Assembly (NCBI GenBank): GCA_963823495.1
Contig: CAWGLV010000001.1
Span: 2,356,001 to 2,420,000, forward strand
Reading direction: 5' to 3'
DNA: 64,000 bases
Source of the DNA: DATDAH01 sp963823495
GTDB lineage: Bacteria > Actinomycetota > Acidimicrobiia > Acidimicrobiales > DATDAH01
The position numbers and the translations under genes are program-made. How positions within the stretch are numbered: the first letter of the stretch is position 1; every line of letters starts with the position of its first letter. Shown here piece after piece: positions 43,552 to 50,995 of the stretch. The notes under the pieces are model-generated. The model did not search any database. It had not been told where the DNA came from and saw only the letters and a program-made list of their open reading frames with translations.

Positions 43552-44314
43552 GAGCGACAGTCTGGCAGGACGGACGGGGTTTGCCGGGTTGGTCCTCGCC
43601 GCGGGGGCGGGTACCCGCCTGCGTCCCCTCACCGCCCACCGGCCCAAGGCGCTCTGCCCGGTCGGCGGGGTCCCCCTGGTCGACCTGGCGGTGCAGCGGG
43701 TGCGGCCGCTGGTCGACACCGTGGCGGTCAACGTCCACCACGGTCGGGAGGCGCTGGCGGCCCACCTGGGGGACCGCGTTCACGTCTCGGTCGAGGAACC
43801 CGTCGCCCTGGGCACCGCCGGTGCGGTGGGGGCGCTGAAGGACTGGATCGACGGACGGCCCACCCTGATCGTGAACGCGGACGCCTGGACCCCCGGGGGA
43901 CTCGACGCTCTGGTGGAGGGGTGGGACGGCGAACGGGTCCGGGTCCTGGTCCCCGGGGGCGACCCACTCGGTACCCGGTCCCTCGTCGCGGGATCGCTGC
44001 TGCCGTGGTCGTGGGCGAGCGACCTGGCCGCAGAGCCGACCGGCCTCTATGAGGCCGTGTGGCAGGTCGCGGGCCGCCGCGGGCAACTCGAGACCGTCGC
44101 CCACGAGGGCCCCTTCGTGGACTGCGGCACCCCTGCCGCCTACCTGACGGCCAACCTGGTGGCGTCGGGCGGTCGACCGGTGGTGGATCCCGGGGCCCGC
44201 GTTCACGGCCGCGTCGTGCGCAGCGTGTGTTGGGCCGATGCCGTGGTCGAGTCCGGCGAGGTCCTCGTCGACGCGATCCGCTTCAGCGCTCGGGGGACCG
44301 TCCTGGTGCGCTGA
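43550..44314 (+). CDS. Sugar nucleotidyltransferase (NTP_transferase family)
   Basis: A protein of 254 residues with the nucleotidyltransferase start GLVLAAGAGTRLRPLTAHRPKAL cut here at LVLAAGAGTRLRPLT (14-28), followed by PKALCPVGGVPLVD. SVEEPVALGTAGAV and LIVNADAW complete the site. It resembles mannose-1-phosphate guanylyltransferases and glucose-1-phosphate transferases; the sugar cannot be assigned. A short beta-helix-like end follows (VVDPGARVHGRVVRSVCW). It converges with rlmN and overlaps it by 32 bases. Confidence 0.85.
   Translation: MSDSLAGRTGFAGLVLAAGAGTRLRPLTAHRPKALCPVGGVPLVDLAVQRVRPLVDTVAVNVHHGREALAAHLGDRVHVSVEEPVALGTAGAVGALKDWIDGRPTLIVNADAWTPGGLDALVEGWDGERVRVLVPGGDPLGTRSLVAGSLLPWSWASDLAAEPTGLYEAVWQVAGRRGQLETVAHEGPFVDCGTPAAYLTANLVASGGRPVVDPGARVHGRVVRSVCWADAVVESGEVLVDAIRFSARGTVLVR
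43559..43564 (-). promoter_or_regulatory. Possible CAGACT -10 of the membrane-protein operon
   Basis: CAGACT on the minus strand ends seven bases before ATG 43551. It lies inside the coding start of the divergent gene. Confidence 0.4.
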
Positions 44315-45317
44315 GCGCCGTACCGGCCAACTGCCCGCAGGCGGCGTCGATGTCGACTCCCCGGTTCTGGCGGACGGTGACGTTGACCCCGGCCTCCCGA
44401 AGCCGTGAACGGAAGGCCTCCACCACCGCAGGCGGCGAGCCCGGGGTGCCGAAGCCCGGGGTGGCGTTCAACGGGATGAGGTTGACGTGGGCCCGTTGGC
44501 GGTGGGCGATGACCGCCAGTTCGTCGGCGTCCTCGGGCCGGTCGTTGGTCCCGTCGATCATCGCCCACTCGAAGCTGAGGCGCCGGTTCTTGGCTTCCTG
44601 CCAAACGGTGCACGCGGCCTCGAGCGCGTCCAGGGGGTACCGACGGTTGATGGGCACCAACGCGTCCCGCAGGTCGTCGTTGGCCGCGTGGAGGGACACC
44701 GCCAGGTTCACCGGGAGCGCCTCGGTGGCCAGGCGGCGGATGCCGGGCACGACGCCGACCGTGGAGACGGTCAGGCCCCGGGCGCCGACGCCGAGGTCGT
44801 CGTGCAGTCGTTCGATGGCACCCCAGGTGGCGTCGTAGTTGGCCAACGGCTCGCCCATCCCCATGAACACGACGTTGGACACCCGTCGGTCGCCCGCCGA
44901 CCGTCGGGCGTGGACGACCTGCTCCACGATCTCGCCGATCGTGAGGTGTCGGGCGAAGCCGGCCTGTCCGGTGGCACAGAAGTCACAGGCCATCGCACAG
45001 CCGGCCTGGGTGCTCACACAGACGGTGCTGCGGTGGGGGTAGTGGAGCAGGACGGTCTCGACGGTGTGGCCGCCGGCGACCGCCCACGCCCATTTGACCG
45101 TCTGGTCGCCGTCGCTGGTGCGACGGGCCACCTCGCGGAGGGCCAACGGGAGTCGCTCGGCCAGGTCGGCACGGATCGCGAGCGGCAGGTTGGTGATGGC
45201 CTCCGGATCCCGTCCCTGACGGTAGAGGCCGTCCCACACCTGGTCCACCCGGTAGCGGGGCTGACCCGCCAGGAGGGCCTCCAGCGCGCTCCGGTCCAGG
45301 TCGTAGCGACTCGACAC
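44283..45317 (-). CDS. rlmN: Dual-specificity RNA methyltransferase RlmN
   Basis: RlmN is a radical-SAM enzyme that methylates C2 of A2503 in 23S rRNA and A37 of some tRNAs. It has 344 residues. GCAMACDFCATGQ holds the CxxxCxxC Fe-S motif, VVFMGMGEPLANYD follows it, and the two methyl-transfer cysteines are in the Fe-S region strand and near the end in DIDAACGQL. GTG 45317 has TACGCT at six bases. Confidence 0.95.
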   Translation of the reverse strand: MSSRYDLDRSALEALLAGQPRYRVDQVWDGLYRQGRDPEAITNLPLAIRADLAERLPLALREVARRTSDGDQTVKWAWAVAGGHTVETVLLHYPHRSTVCVSTQAGCAMACDFCATGQAGFARHLTIGEIVEQVVHARRSAGDRRVSNVVFMGMGEPLANYDATWGAIERLHDDLGVGARGLTVSTVGVVPGIRRLATEALPVNLAVSLHAANDDLRDALVPINRRYPLDALEAACTVWQEAKNRRLSFEWAMIDGTNDRPEDADELAVIAHRQRAHVNLIPLNATPGFGTPGSPPAVVEAFRSRLREAGVNVTVRQNRGVDIDAACGQLAGTALSAPGRSPER

Positions 45318-45323
45318 ATCGGG

Positions 45324-45333
45324 AGCGTACGGT
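45324..45333. promoter_or_regulatory. Back-to-back -10 elements of rlmN and the VIT gene sharing TA
   Basis: On the minus strand TACGCT (45324-45329) ends six bases before the rlmN GTG; on the plus strand TACGGT (45328-45333) ends six bases before the VIT GTG. They share the TA at 45328-45329, exactly as at menH/menD. Confidence 0.65.
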
Positions 45334-45339
45334 TGGACC

Positions 45340-46059
45340 GTGCCCGATCACCGACCCAGAGCGCCGGTGAGCGAACACCACCACCGGGATGTCCATGGAG
45401 GGGTGGCCCGCGCGGCCGTGTTCGGGGCCAGCGACGGCCTCGTCTCGAACGTGTCGCTCATCCTCGGTGTCGCCGGCGCCGACCCGGGCGCAGGGATCGT
45501 CCGCCTCGCCGGCCTGGCGGGCCTGATCGCCGGCGCGGTGTCCATGGCGGCCGGCGAGTACGGCTCGATGAAGGCCCAACAGGAGCTCCTCGAGCGGGAG
45601 TTGGCCCTGGAGCGGCGGGAGCTGGAGCGGAACCCGCATGTCGAGACCGTCGAGCTGACCCAGCTCTACCAGTCACGCGGCGTGGATCCCGAGCTGGCTC
45701 GCCAGCTCGCCCAGGGCGTGATGGTGGACCCCGACACCGCCCTGCGGGCCCACGCCCGCGAGGAGCTGGGCATCGACCCCGACGCACTGGGATCGCCGGT
45801 CCAGGCGGCGCTCTCCTCCTTCGTTGCCTTCTCCACGGGGGCGCTCCTGCCCCTGCTGCCATGGTTCTTCGTCACCGGCACCGCGGCGATCATCGCTTCG
45901 GTGGTCCTGGGCGTGCTCGGCGCGTCCGGGCTGGGCATCGCGCTGGCGGTCTTCACGATGGGTTCCCCGGTGCGCCTCGCCGCCCGCTACGTGACCATCG
46001 CCGTCCTCGCCGGTGCCGTGACCTACGGCATCGGCGCCGCCGTCGGCGTCTCGACCTAG
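45340..46059 (+). CDS. VIT1/CCC1 family transporter
   Basis: A membrane protein of 239 residues of the vacuolar iron transporter family. ARAAVFGASDGLVSNVSLILGV begins the first span as in VIT1, AGAVSMAAGEYGSMKAQQE is the conserved metal-site helix, and an amphipathic acidic segment (about 75-145) precedes three further spans. In bacteria these proteins export Fe2+ or Mn2+; the direction and metal here are inferred. A histidine cluster (EHHHRD) lies at the N-terminus. Confidence 0.88.
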   Translation: MPDHRPRAPVSEHHHRDVHGGVARAAVFGASDGLVSNVSLILGVAGADPGAGIVRLAGLAGLIAGAVSMAAGEYGSMKAQQELLERELALERRELERNPHVETVELTQLYQSRGVDPELARQLAQGVMVDPDTALRAHAREELGIDPDALGSPVQAALSSFVAFSTGALLPLLPWFFVTGTAAIIASVVLGVLGASGLGIALAVFTMGSPVRLAARYVTIAVLAGAVTYGIGAAVGVST

Positions 46060-46076
46060 CACCCGCCGTCTCCCGA

Positions 46077-46157
46077 GTTGGTTCCGGCGACGAGACATGC
46101 CGCTCGACGCGCATGATTCGTGACCAGAACGGCCAGCGTTGGTTCTGGTGACGAGAC
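46077..46157. repeat. Direct 20-bp repeats with an internal hairpin after the VIT gene
   Basis: GTTGGTTCCGGCGACGAGAC (46077-46096) recurs at 46138-46157 with two C-to-T changes. Between them, 46118-46130 and 46142-46154 form a stem of 12 of 13 pairs with an 11-base loop. The remaining bases of the 204-base gap (to 46263) show nothing I can name. The hairpin may be a terminator between converging genes. Confidence 0.7.
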
Positions 46158-46263
46158 GAGCTCAGGCCGCGAGGGACGCGCCGAGGTAGGAGGTCGTCCA
46201 GGGGCAACCGGGTGAGTGGACGACGACTGCCCGGCCGGCGGACGCGTGACGGCGAGCCGTGCG

Positions 46264-46935
46264 TCAGGGAACGGGCGTGAAGGCGGTGTCGGTCCGGTGG
46301 GTGCGAAAGCCGAGGGAGCGGTAGAGGGTGACGGCCGGGGTGTTGTCGGACTCGACGTAGAGCAGGCCCACCGTGAGACCCTGGGACGCGAGGTGCTGGA
46401 GGCCGGCGAGGGTGAGGTCCCGGCCCAGGCCGCGGCCGACGAAGTCGGGGTCGACGGCGATGACGTAGATCTCGCCGAGGGCCGGATCGTCGGCGGTGGC
46501 CGCGTGGACCTTGGTCCAGCAGAAGCCCACGAGCCGGCCGTCCACCTCGTGGAGCAGGAAGCCCTCGGGGTCGAACCACGGCTCGGCGAACCGGACCTCG
46601 AGCCGTGACGCGTCCCAGCCGCCCTGTTCGGGGTGCCAGGAGAACGCCCGGTTGTTCACCGCCAGCCAGGCCTCGTCGTCCTCGCCCGGCTGGAACGGGC
46701 GGGTGCTCAGGTCCGTGGTCTCCGCCGCGGGGAGCGCACACCGCATCTGCAGCAGGCGGCGGGAGGGGACGAGGCCGGCACGGGCGGCGGCCTCCTCGTG
46801 GCGCGGCGTGGTGCCGTGCACCCACCACACCGCGGCCGGGCCGGCGGCGGCGACCGCGGCTCGCAGCGGTCCCTCGCCGAAGGCGGCCGGGTCGTCCGAA
46901 GCGCCGAGCTCGACGTCGAGCTCCACCGTCCTCAC
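46264..46935 (-). CDS. mshD: Mycothiol synthase MshD
   Basis: MshD acetylates the cysteine amine of Cys-GlcN-Ins as the last step of mycothiol synthesis. The C-terminal GNAT domain carries MshD-specific stretches: FSWHPEQGGW, EPWFDPEGFLLHE, GFCWTKVH, VDPDFVGRGLGRDLTLAGL (acetyl-CoA loop) and LLYVESDNTPAV. With 223 residues the protein is much shorter than the roughly 300 of mycobacterial MshD, because the first GNAT domain is reduced to about 70 residues ending in LLQMRCALP. Mycothiol is otherwise an actinobacterial thiol, which supports the taxonomy. Confidence 0.88.
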   Translation of the reverse strand: MRTVELDVELGASDDPAAFGEGPLRAAVAAAGPAAVWWVHGTTPRHEEAAARAGLVPSRRLLQMRCALPAAETTDLSTRPFQPGEDDEAWLAVNNRAFSWHPEQGGWDASRLEVRFAEPWFDPEGFLLHEVDGRLVGFCWTKVHAATADDPALGEIYVIAVDPDFVGRGLGRDLTLAGLQHLASQGLTVGLLYVESDNTPAVTLYRSLGFRTHRTDTAFTPVP

Positions 46936-46942
46936 GCCGCGG

Positions 46943-46949
46943 CACACTA
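46943..46949. promoter_or_regulatory. Overlapping -10 candidates of mshD and nth
   Basis: TAGTGT on the minus strand (46944-46949) ends eight bases before the mshD GTG. CACACT on the plus strand (46943-46948) ends six bases before the nth GTG. The two lie on top of each other. Confidence 0.5.
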
Positions 46950-46954
46950 ACGAC

Positions 46955-47596
46955 GTGGGCCGCCCCCGAACGCCAGCCGGCCGCGCGCGGGAGACCATGC
47001 GGCGCCTCGTCGAGGAGTACCCCGACGCCCGCTGCGAACTGGACCACGAGAACCCGTTCCAGCTCCTGGCCGCCACGATCCTCTCCGCCCAGTGCACCGA
47101 CGCCCGGGTGAACATGGTCACCCCCCGCCTGTTCGCCCGCTATCCGACCCCTGAGGACCTGGCCGTGGCCGAGGCGGGCGAGGTCGAGGAGATCATCCGC
47201 TCGACCGGGTTCTTCCGCTCGAAGACCCGGAGCCTGATCGGCATGGCCCAGGGCCTGGTCGAGGACCACGACGGCGTGGTGCCCTCCTCCATGAAGGCAC
47301 TGACCGCGCTGGCAGGCGTCGGCCGCAAGACGGCGAACGTGGTCCGCTCGGTCGCCCTCGACCTCCCCGGACTACCTGTGGACACCCACGTCGGCCGTCT
47401 GTCCCGCCGCCTGGGCCTCACCGCGGAGGAAGACCCGGTCAAGGTCGAGATGGAGCTCAACGCCATGATCCCGGCGGCCGAACGCGGTCGGTTCAGCCTC
47501 CGCCTGATCCTGCACGGCCGGCGGGTCTGCCCGGCCCGCAAGCCCCACTGTGGCGATTGTGTCCTGAACGACTTCTGTCCCTCCTCTGAGGTGTGA
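46955..47596 (+). CDS. nth: Endonuclease III (DNA glycosylase/AP lyase)
   Basis: Nth removes oxidised pyrimidines and nicks the abasic site. It has 213 residues. LLAATILSAQCTDARVN is the family start, the helix-hairpin-helix is LAGVGRKTANVV with the catalytic lysine K in VGRKTAN, VDTHVGRLSRRLGL carries the catalytic aspartate, and the four Fe-S cysteines follow in CPARKPHCGDCVLNDFC. GTG 46955 is chosen because upstream in the frame there is only mshD antisense. Confidence 0.95.
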   Translation: MGRPRTPAGRARETMRRLVEEYPDARCELDHENPFQLLAATILSAQCTDARVNMVTPRLFARYPTPEDLAVAEAGEVEEIIRSTGFFRSKTRSLIGMAQGLVEDHDGVVPSSMKALTALAGVGRKTANVVRSVALDLPGLPVDTHVGRLSRRLGLTAEEDPVKVEMELNAMIPAAERGRFSLRLILHGRRVCPARKPHCGDCVLNDFCPSSEV

Positions 47597-47605
47597 CTTC
47601 GGACT

Positions 47606-47635
47606 AAGGTGGCGGCCTGCCAGGTTCCCGCCACC
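47606..47635. terminator. Hairpin 1 after nth
   Basis: AGGTGGCGG (47606-47614) pairs with CCGCCACCT (47627-47635) around a 12-base loop, ten bases after the nth stop. Confidence 0.5.
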
Positions 47636-47679
47636 TGGCTACTGGCGACCATCGGGATCCGCCGCCCGAGGTCGCCCAC

Positions 47680-47706
47680 GGCCGGCGCCCCTCGTGGGCG
47701 CCGGCC
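47680..47706. terminator. Hairpin 2 after nth
   Basis: GGCCGGCGCCC (47680-47690) pairs perfectly with GGGCGCCGGCC (47696-47706) around CTCGT. With hairpin 1 it separates nth from the converging small gene; the rest of this 169-base gap shows nothing more. Confidence 0.65.
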
Positions 47707-47765
47707 CCGCGTTCGACCCGACCCCGCCGACCGACCCGGTGGCCCCGCCGGTCGGCGCCGGGCCC

Positions 47766-47960
47766 TCAAGCCCCTTCCAGCCGACGCAACACGGTGGCCA
47801 GTCGTCGGGCGCCGGTCCGCAGCGAGCGTTCGACCTCGTACAGATCGCCGGCGAGGTCCTCACGGTCGGCGGCGAGGTCGTCGGCCGCGCCGACCACCCG
47901 CTTGATCAGGTCGTCCAGGCTGGAGGCGGTCGAGGACAACTGGGCGTGGTGCGGGCTCAC
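47766..47960 (-). CDS. Small helical protein of unknown function
   Basis: A protein of 64 residues from GTG 47960. It is a single charged helix with regular heptads (LDDLIKRVVGAADDLAADREDLAGDLYEVERSLRTGARRL), so a coiled coil is likely. No homologue is recognised. Support comes from CACACT ending six bases before the GTG, an amphipathic helix unlikely in random frames, and two hairpins facing its stop. Confidence 0.6.
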   Translation of the reverse strand: MSPHHAQLSSTASSLDDLIKRVVGAADDLAADREDLAGDLYEVERSLRTGARRLATVLRRLEGA

Positions 47961-47966
47961 CGGCCC

Positions 47967-47972
47967 AGTGTG
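47967..47972 (-). promoter_or_regulatory. Possible CACACT -10 of the small helical protein
   Basis: CACACT on the minus strand ends six bases before GTG 47960. The same hexamer at the same spacing precedes nth. Confidence 0.4.
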
Positions 47973-48006
47973 GCCGAAACCCGCCGACGCCGGCCGGGGG
48001 CGCCGG

Positions 48007-48012
48007 TACCGT
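48007..48012 (+). promoter_or_regulatory. -10 of the his operon
   Basis: TACCGT ends nine bases before the hisD ATG, so the leader would be absent or a few bases long. I see no histidine-rich leader peptide or T-box. Confidence 0.5.
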
Positions 48013-48021
48013 GAGGCGACC

Positions 48022-49323
48022 ATGGCGCCCGTCCCCCTGCTCACGCGACTCGACCGCCGAGGAGCGGCCGATCCCACCGTGGACCTCCCGCGCCCGGCAC
48101 TGGGCGGCGACGAGCCCGTCGAGGCGGTGCGGGCGATCCTGGCCGATGTGGCCGACCGGGGCGACCTCGCGGTGCGCGATCACACCGAGCGACTCGACGG
48201 CGTCCGCCTCGATGACCTCCGCGTCCCGCCCGCCAGGCTGGCCGAGGCACGCGAACACATCAGCACCGAGGTCCGTGAGGCGCTCGAACGGGCGGCCGAC
48301 GAGGTTCGGGCTTACCACGCGGGTCAGGCGCCACCCACGCGACGCCACGACCGCGAGGGCGTGGTCATCGAGGAGTACTACGTCCCCGTGGACCGGGCCG
48401 GCTGCTACGTGCCCGGCGGTCGGGCCCGCTACCCCTCCACGGTCCTCATGACGGTGATCCCGGCCCGGGCCGCCGGCGTCGAGGAGGTGGCCCTGGTCAC
48501 CCCACCCGGACCCGGCGGCGAGGTGCCGGCGGAGACGCTCGCAGCCGCCGCCATCGCCGGCGCCGACGAGGTGTACCGCATCGGCGGGGCCCAGGCCATC
48601 GGCGCCCTGGCCCACGGCACCGAGACCGTCCGGCCGGTCGACGTCATCGTCGGACCGGGCAACGTCTACGTCTCCCAGGCCAAGCGCCAGGTCACCGGAC
48701 TGGTCGGTGTCCCCGCCGCCTTCGCCGGCCCCTCCGAGGTGGTCGTGGTCGGCGACGCCTCGGTGCCGAGTGCCCTCTGCGCCACCGACATCGTCGTCCA
48801 GGCCGAGCACGGCCCCGGCGGACTGGCCTGGCTGGTCACCTGGGACGAGGCGGTGGCCCGCGCCGTGGAAGAGGCGGTCGGCGGCATCGTCGCCGCCGCC
48901 GAACGTCGGACCGACATCGAGGCCACGCTGACCGACGGTGGCTACTCGGTGCTGGTCGACGGTCCCGAAGCGGCGCTCGCCGTGGCCAACGCCATCGCCC
49001 CCGAGCACCTCCAGTTGATGACCGCCGACCCTGCGGCCCTGGTCCCGCTCGTGCGCAACGCCGGTGCGGTGTTCTGTGGCCCCTGGTCGCCCGCCTCCCT
49101 GGGTGACTACGCCGCCGGACCCAGTCACGTGCTGCCGACCTTCGGCTCGGCCCGCTTCGCCGGGGCCCTCTCCGTACTCGACTTCCTGAAGCAGATCCAC
49201 GTGGTCACCGCCGACGAATCCGGCCTCGCCCGGCTCGGCCCTGTCGTGACGACCCTGGCCACCGCCGAGGGCCTGCCCGTGCACGCGGCCTCGATCGACG
49301 CCAGGCGGATCTCGGTCCGGTGA
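48022..49323 (+). CDS. hisD: Histidinol dehydrogenase HisD
   Basis: HisD makes histidine from histidinol in two NAD-dependent oxidations with a bound zinc. It has 433 residues. YVPGGRARYPSTVLM is the family motif, VDVIVGPGNVYVSQAKRQV lies in the NAD domain, GPSEVVVVGD follows, and AEHGPGG and the catalytic EH of IAPEHLQLM are present. ATG 48022 begins the protein at the usual place. Confidence 0.96.
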   Translation: MAPVPLLTRLDRRGAADPTVDLPRPALGGDEPVEAVRAILADVADRGDLAVRDHTERLDGVRLDDLRVPPARLAEAREHISTEVREALERAADEVRAYHAGQAPPTRRHDREGVVIEEYYVPVDRAGCYVPGGRARYPSTVLMTVIPARAAGVEEVALVTPPGPGGEVPAETLAAAAIAGADEVYRIGGAQAIGALAHGTETVRPVDVIVGPGNVYVSQAKRQVTGLVGVPAAFAGPSEVVVVGDASVPSALCATDIVVQAEHGPGGLAWLVTWDEAVARAVEEAVGGIVAAAERRTDIEATLTDGGYSVLVDGPEAALAVANAIAPEHLQLMTADPAALVPLVRNAGAVFCGPWSPASLGDYAAGPSHVLPTFGSARFAGALSVLDFLKQIHVVTADESGLARLGPVVTTLATAEGLPVHAASIDARRISVR

Positions 49324-50393
49324 GCACCGTCCCTGTCTCGCCCCGCGGCGACCTGGCGCTCATGGTGGGCTACCACTCGCCGCAACTCGACCTCCCCGTG
49401 CGCCTCAACACCAATGAGTCGCCCTTCGGTCCGCCCGAAGCCTGGGTGGACGAGTTGGCCGGCGCGCTCGGTGACGTGGCCTGGAACCGCTACCCGGACC
49501 GTGAAGCCACGGCGCTGCGGTCGGCGTTGGCCGAGCACCACGGCACCAACGTCGAACGCGTCTTCTGCGCCAACGGCTCCAACGAGGTGCTCCAGTCGGT
49601 TCTGCTCGCCTATGGCGGCGCGGGGCGCACGGCGGCCACCTTCGAACCGACCTACGCGCTGCACGGCCACCTGGCCCGCATCACGGGCACCGCCGTCGTG
49701 GCGGGCGAGCGGGGGGCGGACTTCGACCTCGACCTCGAGGACGTCGACCGGGTCCTCGCCGAGGGGCGCCCCTCGGTGGTCTTCCTCTGCTCGCCGGACA
49801 ACCCGACCGGTGCCGTGACGGCCCCGGACACGGTCGACGCAGTGCTGGAGCGCTGCCTCGCCGCCGAGGCGCTGCTGGTGGTGGACGAGGCCTACGGACA
49901 GTTCGCGTCCTCCACGGCCCTCGACCTCGTCGCCGACGACCGTCCACTCCTGGTCACCCGCACGTTCTCCAAGACCTGGGCCATGGCCGCCGGACGCCTC
50001 GGGTACGGCATCGGGCCCTCCTGGGTCGTCGACGAACTCACCAAGGTGGTCCTGCCCTACCACCTGGACGTCGTCACCCAGTTGGCCGGTCGACTCGCCC
50101 TCGGCCATGCCGACGCCATGGCCGCCCGCGTCGAGATGATCGTGGCCGAGCGGCAGCGTCTCGTCGCCGGCCTGGATCGCCTGGGCGTGCACCAGTGGCC
50201 GACCGGGGCCAACTTCATCCTCTTCCGTCCCGGGTCGACCGGCGGCGATGCCGTCTGGCAGGGTCTGGTCGACCGCGGTGTGCTGGTGCGCAACTGCACC
50301 TCATGGCCCGGCCTCGACCAGTGCCTGCGGGTGACCGTGGGCACGCCCGAGGAGAACGACTGCTTCCTGTCCGCCCTGGAGGAGATCCTGTGA
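49320..50393 (+). CDS. hisC: Histidinol-phosphate aminotransferase HisC
   Basis: A PLP aminotransferase of 357 residues that makes histidinol phosphate. LNTNESPFGPP is the HisC substrate motif, FLCSPDNPTGAV binds PLP, VVDEAYGQF follows, and the Schiff-base lysine is in TRTFSKTWAMAAGRLGYG. The GTG overlaps the hisD stop and the stop overlaps the hisB start. Confidence 0.95.
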   Translation: MSTVPVSPRGDLALMVGYHSPQLDLPVRLNTNESPFGPPEAWVDELAGALGDVAWNRYPDREATALRSALAEHHGTNVERVFCANGSNEVLQSVLLAYGGAGRTAATFEPTYALHGHLARITGTAVVAGERGADFDLDLEDVDRVLAEGRPSVVFLCSPDNPTGAVTAPDTVDAVLERCLAAEALLVVDEAYGQFASSTALDLVADDRPLLVTRTFSKTWAMAAGRLGYGIGPSWVVDELTKVVLPYHLDVVTQLAGRLALGHADAMAARVEMIVAERQRLVAGLDRLGVHQWPTGANFILFRPGSTGGDAVWQGLVDRGVLVRNCTSWPGLDQCLRVTVGTPEENDCFLSALEEIL

Positions 50394-50995
50394 GTGAAGC
50401 GAAGGCCCCCCGCTCCGCCTCGGTGCAACGGTCCACCGCAGAGACCAGCATCGAGTTGCGGGTCGACCTCGACGGGACCGGCACCACCTCGGTCGACACG
50501 GGCCTGCCCTTCTTCGACCACATGCTGGCCCAGCTCGGCCGTCACGGTGGCCTGGACCTGACGGTGGTGGCGAAGGGCGACCTCGAGATCGACGCCCACC
50601 ACACCGTGGAGGACGTGGGCATCGCCCTCGGCGGCGCGCTGAAGCAGGCCATGGGCGACAAGGCGGGGGTGCGCCGCTTCGCGTCGATCGCGGTGCCCCT
50701 CGACGAGGCCCTGGTGGAAGCCGCCCTCGACCTGTCGGGGCGCCCGTTCCTGGTCTATTCGATCGAGCCCCCGGGCGAGAAGATCCTGGGCGACCCCCCG
50801 TTCGACCCCCAACTGGCCGAGGAGTTCTGGCGCGCTCTGGTCACGACCGCGGGCTGGACGCTGCACCTGAGCATGGTCCGGGGCAGGAACACCCATCACG
50901 TCATCGAGGCCTCGTTCAAGGCGGCGGCGCGCGCGCTGCGCGACGCGGCTCGGATCGAAGGGTCGGCGATCCCCTCCACCAAGGGGACGCTTTGA
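50390..50995 (+). CDS. hisB: Imidazoleglycerol-phosphate dehydratase HisB
   Basis: HisB dehydrates imidazoleglycerol phosphate with bound Mn2+. It has 201 residues and is the dehydratase alone, without the phosphatase domain of E. coli HisB. TGLPFFDHMLAQLGRHG and DAHHTVEDVGIALG hold the first histidine cluster and RNTHHVIEASFKAAARAL the second. A histidinol phosphatase must be encoded elsewhere. Confidence 0.96.
   Translation: MSEAKAPRSASVQRSTAETSIELRVDLDGTGTTSVDTGLPFFDHMLAQLGRHGGLDLTVVAKGDLEIDAHHTVEDVGIALGGALKQAMGDKAGVRRFASIAVPLDEALVEAALDLSGRPFLVYSIEPPGEKILGDPPFDPQLAEEFWRALVTTAGWTLHLSMVRGRNTHHVIEASFKAAARALRDAARIEGSAIPSTKGTL

Noticed and set aside
44283..44314. Misplaced stop of rlmN or the nucleotidyltransferase, because they overlap by 32 bases
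   Set aside because: Both C-termini read sensibly in their own frames. Small convergent overlaps also occur at 22503-22506 and 36046-36052, so it looks genuine.
47694..48014. Plus-strand open frame of 106 codons before hisD
   Set aside because: It is proline-rich and antisense to the small helical protein, which has better composition and a -10 at the right spacing.
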